This document shows, piece by piece, positions 44,635-53,013 of a stretch of 64,000 bases of DNA (positions within the stretch are counted from its first letter, which is position 1; each line of letters starts with the position of its first letter). Below the pieces are notes generated by a model. It worked only from the letters and a program-made list of their open reading frames with translations, was not told the origin of the DNA and searched no databases. Origin of the DNA: Hymenobacter sp. 15J16-1T3B (GTDB lineage: Bacteria > Bacteroidota > Bacteroidia > Cytophagales > Hymenobacteraceae). Where the stretch lies: the NCBI RefSeq assembly GCF_020711235.1, contig NZ_JAJFAV010000020.1, positions 46,644 to 110,643 of the forward strand, in the 5' to 3' direction. The position numbers and the translations under genes are program-made.

Positions 44635-47115
44635 TTAGTTGCCCGCGGCCACCGTGGCGGCCGGGCTTTTGGTGGTCGAAGCGGAACTGACGGCGCCGCT
44701 TTTCAGGGTGATGCTGGCCGGCTGCAGGCCCTCGGCGGTGGCTTTGAGCGTGATGGTGCCGGCCTGCTCGGCGGTCTGCACGATGGTTAGGCACTGCCCG
44801 TTGTAGGCCTTGCGCTCCGTGGCCTTGAACGGCTCCAGACTGGCCTGATAGCCGTTGTCGACGCCCGCCATGCTTGCGGGGCCGCTGAGGTCGAACTTCA
44901 CTTGATTGGCCGCGTCGGGCACCAGGTTGCCCTGGGCGTCGAGCACGCGCACGGTCACGAAGGAGAGGTCCAGGCCGTCGGCGCGCAGGGCGCTGCGGTC
45001 GGCCGTCAGCTCGATTTTGGCGGCGGGGCCCGCGGTTCGGATGGTGCGCGTCAGCACGGTTTTGCCGACTTTGCGCGAAACGGCCTGCAGAATGCCGGGG
45101 GCGTAAGGCACGCGCCACATCACGTGTAGCTGGTCGGCACCCTTCTTCTTCGTGCCCAGGGACTTGCCGTTGAGCAGCAGCTCTACTTCGTCGGCCTGGC
45201 TGAAATAGGCCCATACGTCCACCGTCTGGCCGGGGCGCCAGTTCCAGTGCGGCAGCAGGTGCAGCACGGGCTTATCGGTCCACTCGCTTTGGTAGAGGTA
45301 GTAGGCATCCTTGGGGAAGCCGGCCAGATCGATCAGCCCGAAGTAGGAGCTGCGGGCCGGCCAGGGGTAGGGCAGCGGCTCGCCCAGGTAGTCGAAGCCC
45401 GACCACACGAAGGTGCCGGCTATGAACGGGCTGCGCTTGACGGCCAGCCAGGCCGGTTCGTGCGTCGAGCCCCAGTAGGGCCGGGCGTTGTCGTACGACG
45501 AGGCGGTGAAGTCCGCGTTGCCGGTCGTGAGCTTGGTTTTGCCGTCCAGGGGCCACACGCGCACGCTGTCGGAGGGCAAGTCGTAGTGGCCGCGGGTTTC
45601 GAAGGCGGCGGCAATTTCGGTGGCCAGGAAGGGCTTGCCGGGGAAGCTCTGGGGCAGCTTGGGGTAGCCTTCGTGCTTGTAGTTGAAGCTCAGAAGATCG
45701 AGCACCCCGGCCTGGCTGATAAAGTTCTTTTCCGGCTCCTGCTCGGTCAGCGCCGACGTCACCGGCCGCGTCGAATCCAGCTGCTTCACGGTGGCCACCA
45801 GCTCCTTGGTCAGGCGCACGCCGGTGCTGTCGAACTGCTCCCGGATTTCGTTGCCGATGCTCCAGACGATGATGCTGGGGTGGTTCCGGTCGCGCCGCAC
45901 CATGTCCTGCAGGTCGCGCCGGTGCCAGGCTTTAAAGTCGAGGTGGTAGTCCTTGCCGTTCTTTTTCTTCTGCCACTGGTCAAAGGCCTCGTCCATGACG
46001 AGCAGGCCCATCCGGTCGCAGAGGTCCAACAGTTCCGGCGCGGGCGGGTTGTGCGACATGCGAATGGCGTTGCAGCCCATCCGTTGCAGGATTTCCAGTT
46101 GCCGCTCCGCAGCCCGCACGTTGAAAGCCGCGCCCAGCGCGCCCAGGTCGTGGTGCTGGTTCACGCCCAGAATCTTCAGGGGCTGCCCGTTCAGCGAAAA
46201 GCCCGTCTGCGCGTCGAAGGCGAAAGTGCGCACCCCCAGCGGCGTTTCGACCTCGTCCACCGCCGTTTTGCCCTGCCAGAGGCGGGTCTGCACGCGGTAC
46301 AGGTAGGGCCGCTGTACCGACCACAGCTGGGGCTTCGCAAGACTCAGCGTCTGCGTCAGTACCGTGGTCGAGTCGGTCAACTTAACGTTATCGGTAGCCT
46401 GCTTCGCCACCGTTTTGCCTTGGGCATCGAGCACCAGCGTTTCCACGCGCACGGGCTTAGTGCCCTTGCCGCCCGAGTTGCGGATGGTGGTTTGCAACTT
46501 CACCGTAGCCGCTTCTGGGCCGACCTGGGGCGTGGTCACGAAGGTGCCCCAATGGTCCACGGCCACGGCCGAGGTCGTCACCAGCCGCACGTTGCGGTAA
46601 ATGCCCGAGCCGGTGTACCAGCGCGAGTTGGGCTGGGCCGAGTTGTCGACGCGCACGGCCAGCACGTTGGCTTGGCCGGTGGGCCGCAGGTGCTGGGTCA
46701 GCTCGTAGCGGAAGGAAATGTAGCCGTTGGGCCGCTTGCCGAGCAGCTTTCCGTTCAGCCACACTTCGCTTTGCTGGTACACCCCGTCAAACTCGACGTA
46801 CACGCGCTGCTTCTTGTCGGCTTTGGTGCTGAACGTCTTGCGGTACCAGCCAATGCCAGTGGGCAGGCCCCCGCCCTCCGGCTTGGCCGGGTTTTTCTCG
46901 TCGAAGCGGCCCTCGATGCTCCAGTCGTGGGGCAGGGTCAATTGCCGCCAGCCCGCGTCGTTGAAAGCGGCATCCTTGGCCTGGGCCTCGTCGCCGAGAA
47001 AGAATTTCCAGCCCTTGTTGAAGTTCTCCACCCCGCGCACCGGCGGCTGGGCCGCGGCCGCCGGGCGGGCGGCACTGAGCAACAGGAGCAACAGAAAGGG
47101 GAGGAGCTGGCGCAT
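44635..47115 (-). CDS. Secreted GH2 glycoside hydrolase with C-terminal DUF4982 and Ig-like regions
   Basis: An 826-residue exported enzyme. ATG at 47115 starts a clear signal peptide (MRQLLPFLLLLLLSAARPAAA); longer frames run through intergenic repeat. GH2 jelly roll (WRQLTLPHDWSIEGRF), Ig-like domain, TIM barrel with acid/base E in IVWSIGNEIRE and nucleophile E probably in PFLATEIAAAF. The C-terminal part has DUF4982-like (WNWRPGQTVDVWAYFS) and Ig-like invasin-type sequence (RADGLDLSFVTVRVLDAQGN). This architecture is common for beta-galactosidases and beta-glucuronidases of Bacteroidota. Specificity is not readable. Confidence 0.9.
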   Translation of the reverse strand: MRQLLPFLLLLLLSAARPAAAAQPPVRGVENFNKGWKFFLGDEAQAKDAAFNDAGWRQLTLPHDWSIEGRFDEKNPAKPEGGGLPTGIGWYRKTFSTKADKKQRVYVEFDGVYQQSEVWLNGKLLGKRPNGYISFRYELTQHLRPTGQANVLAVRVDNSAQPNSRWYTGSGIYRNVRLVTTSAVAVDHWGTFVTTPQVGPEAATVKLQTTIRNSGGKGTKPVRVETLVLDAQGKTVAKQATDNVKLTDSTTVLTQTLSLAKPQLWSVQRPYLYRVQTRLWQGKTAVDEVETPLGVRTFAFDAQTGFSLNGQPLKILGVNQHHDLGALGAAFNVRAAERQLEILQRMGCNAIRMSHNPPAPELLDLCDRMGLLVMDEAFDQWQKKKNGKDYHLDFKAWHRRDLQDMVRRDRNHPSIIVWSIGNEIREQFDSTGVRLTKELVATVKQLDSTRPVTSALTEQEPEKNFISQAGVLDLLSFNYKHEGYPKLPQSFPGKPFLATEIAAAFETRGHYDLPSDSVRVWPLDGKTKLTTGNADFTASSYDNARPYWGSTHEPAWLAVKRSPFIAGTFVWSGFDYLGEPLPYPWPARSSYFGLIDLAGFPKDAYYLYQSEWTDKPVLHLLPHWNWRPGQTVDVWAYFSQADEVELLLNGKSLGTKKKGADQLHVMWRVPYAPGILQAVSRKVGKTVLTRTIRTAGPAAKIELTADRSALRADGLDLSFVTVRVLDAQGNLVPDAANQVKFDLSGPASMAGVDNGYQASLEPFKATERKAYNGQCLTIVQTAEQAGTITLKATAEGLQPASITLKSGAVSSASTTKSPAATVAAGN

Positions 47116-47157
47116 GGTGACAAAGGCAGGTAATTGCTTCGGAAGGGAAAAGTTGTC

Positions 47158-47261
47158 CGTCATCCTGAGCAAAGCGAAGGACCTTACCACGCTTGCGCGA
47201 CAATCGTTGTAGCGAATCGTGCTTACCTGATAAGGTCCTTCGCTTTGCTCAGGATGACAGA
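47158..47261. repeat. Inverted intergenic repeat (family 2, subtype c)
   Basis: Arms GTCATCCTGAGCAAAGCGAA and TTCGCTTTGCTCAGGATGAC, both flanked by GGACCTTA-type sequence, with an AT-rich centre. Same subtype as 19849-19952. Confidence 0.88.
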
Positions 47262-47281
47262 CGTAAATCATCAGCGCGATG

Positions 47282-48436
47282 CTAGTTCGTGGACGCCTTG
47301 GCCTCTTTTTTCTTTTTCTCCGGCGGCGCAATGAACGATACCTGACTCTTGCCCAAATCCTTGGAGGTGGCCACGGCAATGCCGCGCTGGTCGGGCTTGT
47401 TCACGGCGCAATAGAAGTGGTAGACCACGCCCTTGTGCTTCACCACGAAGGACTTGTGGGCAAACAGCTCGTCGTAGGGCTCGGAGGGTTCCACCAGGTT
47501 CTGCCCGCTCCAGTCGGTCCAGTTCACTAAGTCGTAGGAGCAGGCAAAGCGGTTCACGGCGCCCTTGATGCCGGGGTAGAAGGCGCCGAAGTAGAACATC
47601 ACCCACAGGTCCTTGTCGATGCCGTCGAGCTTCTGCAGGTAGGCGTCGCCGGTGATGCCCTTGTGGTGGTTGAGCACCGGGTTGCGCAGGTAGCGCGACC
47701 AGTGCACCATGTCGTCCGACACGGCCATGCCGATGCGCTCCGCCCCGCGCTTGGCGTCCAGGGAGTCGCCGTTGGCGTTGTAGTACATCACGAAGGGGTG
47801 GCCCGTGAGCTTGCTCTTATCCCAGATGACGGAGCTTTTGTAGATGGTGTGGTTTTCCCACCAGCGCACGTCCTTATCGTCGGGCCGGAGCACCGGCCGG
47901 GGCAGGCGCTGCCAGGGGTGCACCGTGCTCGGGTCTTTGTCGGTGGAGGCCATGCCGATGGAGAGCAGGCCCTTCTCGTAGCCGCGCGACTTGCCGCCGA
48001 AGTACGACATCCAGTACTTGCCCTGGTATTGCTGCCACTCGTAGGAGCCGCCCCACTTGTAGTCCTGCAAGGCCACGTAGCCGGCCTTCTGGTTGGTGTC
48101 CCAGTCGGTGGTGTCGGTGAAGGCCATGAGCTTGCCCTTCGTCTCCCACTTGAGCAGGTCCTTGCTCTGCGCCAGCCAGGTTTCGTAGCCGCGGCCGTCG
48201 TAGATGATGTAGGTCATGTACCACTTGCCGCCCTTGCGGAATACGCTGGGGCAGTCCATCTTCTTCTGGTTGTCGTCGGTGACGAGCACCAGGCCGTACT
48301 TGTAGGGCGTCTTCACCTCCTCGTACACTTTCTGCATCACCTGGGCCGAAACCTCCCGGGGCTTAGCCGATTGGGCGTAGGCTGCCGTCTGGGCAAGCAA
48401 ACCGGTGAGTAGCAGGCTGGCGAGTTTCAGTTTCAT
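47282..48436 (-). CDS. Secreted five-bladed-propeller glycosidase-like protein (GH43/GH130-like)
   Basis: A 384-residue exported protein; ATG at 48436 gives MKLKLASLLLTGLLAQTAAYA. Propeller-type repeats are visible: KKMDCPSVFRKGGKWYMTYI, WLAQSKDLLKWETKGKLMAF, IGMAVSDDMVHWSRYLRNPV, FACSYDLVNWTDWSG. The D-C-P-S motif after the first strand resembles the catalytic Asp site of GH43-, GH117- and GH130-like proteins. The exact family is uncertain. The Lys-rich C-terminus (PPEKKKKEAKAS) is probably disordered. In this locus it may act on arabinose- or galactose-containing side chains. Confidence 0.65.
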   Translation of the reverse strand: MKLKLASLLLTGLLAQTAAYAQSAKPREVSAQVMQKVYEEVKTPYKYGLVLVTDDNQKKMDCPSVFRKGGKWYMTYIIYDGRGYETWLAQSKDLLKWETKGKLMAFTDTTDWDTNQKAGYVALQDYKWGGSYEWQQYQGKYWMSYFGGKSRGYEKGLLSIGMASTDKDPSTVHPWQRLPRPVLRPDDKDVRWWENHTIYKSSVIWDKSKLTGHPFVMYYNANGDSLDAKRGAERIGMAVSDDMVHWSRYLRNPVLNHHKGITGDAYLQKLDGIDKDLWVMFYFGAFYPGIKGAVNRFACSYDLVNWTDWSGQNLVEPSEPYDELFAHKSFVVKHKGVVYHFYCAVNKPDQRGIAVATSKDLGKSQVSFIAPPEKKKKEAKASTN

Positions 48437-48466
48437 GCGAATTTGAGGAGTAAGAGCAATAAGGGG

Positions 48467-48594
48467 CGTCATGCTTTAATCTTGCGTACGCTTGTCGAAC
48501 CGAAGGAAGGCGGAGCCAAGCATCTCTACCGAAGTCGTTGCACAAGCCCCGGACGAAGCGGTAGAGCGGCTTCGGCTGGGCTCAGCAGGACGTT
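48467..48594. repeat. Inverted intergenic repeat (family 2, subtype a, diverged)
   Basis: Left arm CGTCATGCTTTAATCTTGCG with CATCTCTACCG, and right arm AAGCGGTAGAGCGGCTTCGG ending GCTCAGCAGGACGTTCT. It fills the gap between the propeller gene and GH78. Confidence 0.7.
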
Positions 48595-51408
48595 CTATTC
48601 TAGCGGCTGGGCCACGAAGCGGTACGTGCCCGAGCCCACCGCAATGCGCGCCCGGCCGCCTTCCACGCCCAGCAGCTTCAACTCCGGGTGCTGGCCCAGC
48701 GCCTGGCCCGATTCGGTGATGGCGGCGGCCGAAGCCGCGGGCAGGTACACCGTGGCGGTGGCGCCCACCGGGATGGTGGCCGTCAGCTCGAAGCCGGTGG
48801 CCGTCTTCTGCCACTCGCTGCCGATCAGGCCGTAGGGCGACAGGTGGGTGGCCCGGGCCGCCGTCACGTCGCCCACCGGCTCGGGGCGGATGTCAATTTG
48901 ATCAAACGCCACCGAGCCCGCGGCCGGGCGGATGCCGGCCAGGGCGCCGTACAGCCATTCTTGCAGGTGGCCCAGCATCAGGTGGTTGTTTGACACCGTC
49001 GGCAGGGCGGCCCAGCTTTCGGTGAGGGCGGTGGCGCCCTGGGCCAGCTGGTAGCCGTAGCCGGGCACATCCGTGCGGCTGTTCATGGCGAAGATGACGT
49101 CGGAGCGGCCCGCGTCTTCCAGCACCCGCAGCACGTAGCGGTAGCCGATGTCGCCGGCCGTCAGGGCGTTGTGGCGGCTTTGGATGTCGCGCACCAGGTT
49201 CTCGATAACCGCGGCTTTGTGCTCCGGCGCTACCAGGCCCATGTACACGGCCACGGCGTTGGCGGCCTGGCTGCCGGTGGCGTACTGCTTGGTGGCGGGG
49301 TTGAAGAACTTCGCGTTGAAAGCGGCGCGCACCTCCGCGGCTAGCCGCTCGTACTGCCCCGCGTCCTCGGACTTGCCGAGCAGGCGGGCCACGGCGCCGA
49401 GCGTGGTCAGGTCGTAGTAGTAGATGGCCGTGCCGGTCACGCCCATGGGCGTGAGTTGCGACACGCCGGGGGGCTTGGGACCGAGGTCGTACCAGTCGCC
49501 GAGGCCCTGGGTGAGGATGTGGCCGTTGGCTTTCGTGGCCAGGTAGGCCGCGTAGCGTTGCATCATGGGGTAGCTCTGCGCGAGCTGCTGCCGGTCGCCG
49601 TACCACTGGTACACGTACCAGGGCAGCAGAATGGCGCTGCTGCCCCACTCGGGGGAGTCGCGAAACATGTCGCCGCCCCACTCAAACTTCACGAACTCGG
49701 GCGCAATTTCCGGCACCAACCCGCTTGCCAACTGCGACACCTGCAAATCCTGGATGACCTTGCGGCTGAGGGCGGCAATGTCGTAGCGGTAGCGGATGGA
49801 GCTGCCCATCAGGTGGTTCTGCTCCTGCCAGCCTAACTTTTCGCGGTGCGGGCAGTCGGTAAACACGCTGGCCATGTTGCTGCGCACCGACCAGTCGATG
49901 AGCGTGTTGGTCTTGTTCAGCAGCTCATTGGAGCAGCTGAACGCGCCCACTTCGGGGGCCGCGTTGCGGGTGTGCAGCATGGTCAGGGCCAGCACCACCG
50001 GGCGGTTTTTCGGGTTGGTCTCGCCCGCGGGCACGCCGCCTTCCAGCTGGGCGTAGCGGAAGCCGTAGTAGCTGAAGCGCGGCCGCCAGGTTTCCACGCC
50101 CGCGCCGCGCAGCACGTAGGTGAAGTAGTAAGGCCCGCCGCTGTTTTTCTGCGTCACCAGCCCGCCCGCACCGAGCAACTCGGCCGGCGCGAGGCGCACC
50201 GTGTCGCCGGCGCGGCCCTGCACCTGCAGCTCCACGATGCCCGAGGCGTTCTGCCCGAAGTCGTACACGAACTTGCCCGGCTGGGGCTGGCTGATGTGCT
50301 GCGGCTTGAACTGCTCGTGCACCTTCAGCGGCTCGGCCTGCTGGGCGTCGAGCTGCGCGGGGCCGTCGACCAGCACCACCGGTTTCCAGGCGTTGGTGGC
50401 CCGGAAGCGCGGCGCGTCCCAGCCCGGCTGCTCCCGGCGCGCGTCGTAGTCCTCGCCGCCGTAGATGCTGCTGAAGGTTACCGGGCCGGGGGCGGTCTGC
50501 CAGCTGGCGTCGCTGACTACGTTTTCTTGGGCGCCGTCCTGGTAGTCGAGTACCAAGCGGCACAGCAGCTTGGGCAGCCCGAAGGCGGCTTTGAGCTTGC
50601 GGAAGCGGCCCTTCACCGGCGGCACGTAGTAGAAGCCGTTGCCGAGCATGACGCCCACCGCATTGGCGCCTGTGCGCAGCTGCTCGGTCACGTCGAAGGT
50701 GACGTACTGCGCGTGCTGGTCGTATTTGGTCCAGGCCGGGTCGAGGAAATGGTCCCCGACTTTCTGCCCGTTCAGGCGCAGCTCAAACTGCCCCAGGCCG
50801 CAGACGTAGGCCGTGGCCCGCCGCAGCTTCTTCTTGACGGTAAAATCCTTGCGCAGCAGCGGCAGCACGTTGCCGCCCAGGTAGGTGTCCTTCTTGCCGT
50901 CGACGGGCAGCACGTTCACGTGCTCGGCCGGCAACTGGTCGTAGGCAATCCACCGGGCCCCGCGCCAGTCGGCGGCCGTGAGCAGGCCCATCTGCCAGCG
51001 GGCGGCGGGGCTCCAGGCCGAGGCCTGCTGCCGGTCGTCCCACACCATCACCTTCCAGTAGTAGGTTTTGGTGGCTTGCAGCGCCGGGCCGGCGTAGGGC
51101 ACTTGAATGGAGGCGGCCGAAGCGGTTTTCTGCGAGTCCCACACGTTGCCCTGGTTGCGCGCCAGCAGCTTTTCGTCGTCGGCCACCAGCACGCGGTAGG
51201 CGCTCTGCCGGGCGTTGCGGTGGTCGGCCTGCAGCTCCCAGCTCAGGTTGGGGGCGGATTGCTGCACGCCCAGCGGACTGCTGCGGTAGCCGCAGCGCAG
51301 CTGACTCACCGTCGGGGCCCCGGCCACCGCCACCAGCCCGCTCAGCAGCAGCCCGGCCGATACGGCCGCGGGGCGCAGTAAGGAAGCAACCAGGGACGGG
51401 CGGGGCAT
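48595..51408 (-). CDS. Secreted GH78 alpha-L-rhamnosidase
   Basis: A 937-residue exported enzyme. ATG at 51408 precedes a signal segment (MPRPSLVASLLRPAAVSAGL, LLSGLVAVAGA). The N-terminal domain (LRCGYRSSPLGVQQSAPNLSWEL) and beta-sandwich domains are followed by the barrel with TDCPHREKLGWQEQNHLMGS, the GH78 catalytic signature, and later NSRTDVPGYGYQLAQGATALTE. The C-terminal sandwich carries HLSPYGLIGSEWQ. Length is typical. Regulatory motif B lies 136 bases before the start, at nearly the same distance as motif A before the GH78 gene at 5774. Confidence 0.93.
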   Translation of the reverse strand: MPRPSLVASLLRPAAVSAGLLLSGLVAVAGAPTVSQLRCGYRSSPLGVQQSAPNLSWELQADHRNARQSAYRVLVADDEKLLARNQGNVWDSQKTASAASIQVPYAGPALQATKTYYWKVMVWDDRQQASAWSPAARWQMGLLTAADWRGARWIAYDQLPAEHVNVLPVDGKKDTYLGGNVLPLLRKDFTVKKKLRRATAYVCGLGQFELRLNGQKVGDHFLDPAWTKYDQHAQYVTFDVTEQLRTGANAVGVMLGNGFYYVPPVKGRFRKLKAAFGLPKLLCRLVLDYQDGAQENVVSDASWQTAPGPVTFSSIYGGEDYDARREQPGWDAPRFRATNAWKPVVLVDGPAQLDAQQAEPLKVHEQFKPQHISQPQPGKFVYDFGQNASGIVELQVQGRAGDTVRLAPAELLGAGGLVTQKNSGGPYYFTYVLRGAGVETWRPRFSYYGFRYAQLEGGVPAGETNPKNRPVVLALTMLHTRNAAPEVGAFSCSNELLNKTNTLIDWSVRSNMASVFTDCPHREKLGWQEQNHLMGSSIRYRYDIAALSRKVIQDLQVSQLASGLVPEIAPEFVKFEWGGDMFRDSPEWGSSAILLPWYVYQWYGDRQQLAQSYPMMQRYAAYLATKANGHILTQGLGDWYDLGPKPPGVSQLTPMGVTGTAIYYYDLTTLGAVARLLGKSEDAGQYERLAAEVRAAFNAKFFNPATKQYATGSQAANAVAVYMGLVAPEHKAAVIENLVRDIQSRHNALTAGDIGYRYVLRVLEDAGRSDVIFAMNSRTDVPGYGYQLAQGATALTESWAALPTVSNNHLMLGHLQEWLYGALAGIRPAAGSVAFDQIDIRPEPVGDVTAARATHLSPYGLIGSEWQKTATGFELTATIPVGATATVYLPAASAAAITESGQALGQHPELKLLGVEGGRARIAVGSGTYRFVAQPLE

Positions 51409-51495
51409 GGGCAGCGGGTGGATGGGCGGCACGGCAGGACGTAGACTCCGGGGCGGCCCGCCGGCGGCGCGGCGACAACCCACTTGGAGCCTTTA

Positions 51496-51503
51496 CAAAA
51501 GTA
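51496..51503 (-). promoter_or_regulatory. -7 element of the GH78 promoter
   Basis: TACTTTTG on the minus strand fits TAnnTTTG and lies 42 bases downstream of motif B. No good -33 element is seen, as expected for an activated promoter. Confidence 0.45.
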
Positions 51504-51544
51504 ACCGCCCCCGCCCCGCGCCTTTGCCGGCGTTTGGCAAGTTG

Positions 51545-51561
51545 TTGTACGATGTTAGCAC
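51545..51561 (-). promoter_or_regulatory. Shared regulatory motif, copy B (GH78 at 51408)
   Basis: Minus-strand GTGCTAACATCGTACAA, continuing CAACTTG. Nearly the same as copy C (GGCATGACAACATTGTACAA then TAAGTTG). It lies in the 401-base gene-free stretch 51409-51809, which otherwise holds the GH78 leader and the ADH terminator. Confidence 0.6.
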
Positions 51562-51716
51562 GCCTCGGCGCGGGCCGGCGGCACCGCACGGAGTCGGGAT
51601 TACCGGCGGCTACAGCCGACGTAGCCCCTCGGAAAAAGCCCCGCCGAACCCTGCCGCCGGTGCCCGCTGCGTCATTCCGCCGCTAAACCGCCCACCGGCG
51701 GATGGCAGCTTCCTAC

Positions 51717-51754
51717 AAAAAAGCAGCCGCGCCACCCGGTACGGGCAGCGCGGC
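51717..51754 (-). terminator. Rho-independent terminator after the dehydrogenase gene
   Basis: On the minus strand, GCCGCGCTGCCCG pairs with CGGGTGGCGCGGC and is followed by TGCTTTTTTG. It lies about 55 bases after the dehydrogenase stop codon. Confidence 0.85.
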
Positions 51755-51809
51755 CGGAGCCGGGGTTGCGTTCAGCAACTGCCGCGTTACGGCGGCCCGG
51801 GCTACAAGC

Positions 51810-52829
51810 TTAGTTTAGCTCCACCATGGCCTTGATGACGCCCGTGGCCGGGTCGAGCCAGCCGGCAAACTGCTGTTGCACCTGCCCGAAATCCACGCGG
51901 TGCGTGATGTAGGTGGTAGGCTGCACCAGCCCGGCCTTCATCGAGCGGATGACGTGCTCAAAATCCTCGCGGGTGGCGTTGCGGCTGCTCATCAGCGTGG
52001 CTTCGCGCTTGTGAAACTCGGGGTGCGAAAAGCTGATGTCGCCCTTCTGCAGGCCCACCAGCACGAAGCGGCCGCCGTGGGCCAGGTAGGGAAACGCCCC
52101 GTTGATGGCCCGCTGGCTGCCCGTCGCGTCGATGACCACGGTGGGCATGTCGCCGCCGGTAATGGCGCGCAGCTGCGCCAGCACGTCGTCGGTGCCGGCG
52201 TTGATGGTGTGCTCCACGCCCAGCCGCTCCCGGCAGAAATCCAGGCGCTGCTGGTTCAGGTCGAGGGCAATGACGCGGCCGCCGGCAATGCGGGCAAACT
52301 CCATCACGCCCAGCCCGATGGGCCCGGCGCCCACCACCAGCACAAACTCGCCCGGGCGCACCCCGGCCCGGCGCACCCCGTGCGCCCCGATGGCCAGCGG
52401 CTCCACCAGCGCCAGCTCGTCGTAGCTCAGGCCCTGCCCGGGCACCAGCGCCGAGGTGGGCACGGCCAGCAGCTCCGTCATGCCCCCGTCGACGTGCACG
52501 CCGCACACGTTGATGCTGGTGCAGCAGTTGGGCAGATCGGCGCGGCAGGCCACGCAGCGGCCGCAGCTGAAGTACGGAATGAACGTGACGGCCTCGCCGG
52601 CGCGGAAGCCGGGCGCCCCGTCGGCGTCGAGCAGCTCGCCGGCCAGCTCGTGGCCCAGCACCCGCGGGTAGCTGAAAAACGGCTGGGTGCCTTCGTAGGC
52701 GTGCAGGTCGGTGCCGCAGATGCCGATGCGGCGGATGCGCAGCAGGGCGTGGCCGGGCGGCACGGCGGGGGCGGGGCGCTGCTCGTAGGCCAGCTGGCCG
52801 GGTTGGCGGCAAACCAAAGTGTTCATCAT
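51810..52829 (-). CDS. Zinc-dependent medium-chain alcohol dehydrogenase
   Basis: A 339-residue MDR-family dehydrogenase of the sorbitol/threonine dehydrogenase type. Catalytic zinc site: Cys in GICGTDLHAYEG and His-Glu in LGHELAGELL. Structural zinc: four Cys in CGRCVACRADLPNCC. The NAD-binding turn reads VVGAGPIGLGVMEFARI. Two ATGs at 52829 and 52826 are both possible starts. The likely role is oxidation of a secondary alcohol in a sugar acid or polyol, perhaps a rhamnose or fucose derivative, but the substrate cannot be told. It lies next to SusD and has its own terminator. Confidence 0.87.
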   Translation of the reverse strand: MMNTLVCRQPGQLAYEQRPAPAVPPGHALLRIRRIGICGTDLHAYEGTQPFFSYPRVLGHELAGELLDADGAPGFRAGEAVTFIPYFSCGRCVACRADLPNCCTSINVCGVHVDGGMTELLAVPTSALVPGQGLSYDELALVEPLAIGAHGVRRAGVRPGEFVLVVGAGPIGLGVMEFARIAGGRVIALDLNQQRLDFCRERLGVEHTINAGTDDVLAQLRAITGGDMPTVVIDATGSQRAINGAFPYLAHGGRFVLVGLQKGDISFSHPEFHKREATLMSSRNATREDFEHVIRSMKAGLVQPTTYITHRVDFGQVQQQFAGWLDPATGVIKAMVELN

Positions 52830-52888
52830 GGGTAGTCGGTAGAGGATGGGGGAGGGCCCGGCGGCGTGCAGTAGCGTGCTACAAAACT

Positions 52889-52937
52889 GCGGCTCAGGCC
52901 TCGGGCAGCTCTCCTGAGCCCACCCGGCCTGAGCCGC
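52889..52937 (-). terminator. Hairpin between SusD and the dehydrogenase gene
   Basis: A perfect 12-bp stem (GCGGCTCAGGCC with GGCCTGAGCCGC) with a 25-base loop, followed on the minus strand by AGTTTTG. It may end the SusC/SusD transcript. Confidence 0.55.
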
Positions 52938-52959
52938 GTTGTTGTGCAAATTTTTGGTT

Positions 52960-53005
52960 CCGGCCAGTTGGTAGCCGAGCCGAGGCCCGGCTACCAACTG
53001 GCCGG
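52960..53005 (-). terminator. Strong hairpin directly after SusD
   Basis: A perfect 18-bp stem (52960-52977 with 52988-53005) with a 10-base loop, nine bases after the SusD stop. The 3' flank on the minus strand is A-rich rather than T-rich, so it could stabilise the mRNA end rather than terminate. Confidence 0.6.
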
Positions 53006-53013
53006 ATTACCGA

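Noticed and set aside
44624..45214. Longer N-terminus for the GH2 gene at 41186
   Set aside because: It would overlap the preceding GH2 gene by nearly 600 bases in another frame. The ATG at 44623 gives normal spacing and an export signal.
47116..47379. Longer N-terminus for the GH2 gene at 44635
   Set aside because: The extension is translated family 2 repeat (CHPEQSEGPYQV-like) and would bury the signal peptide.
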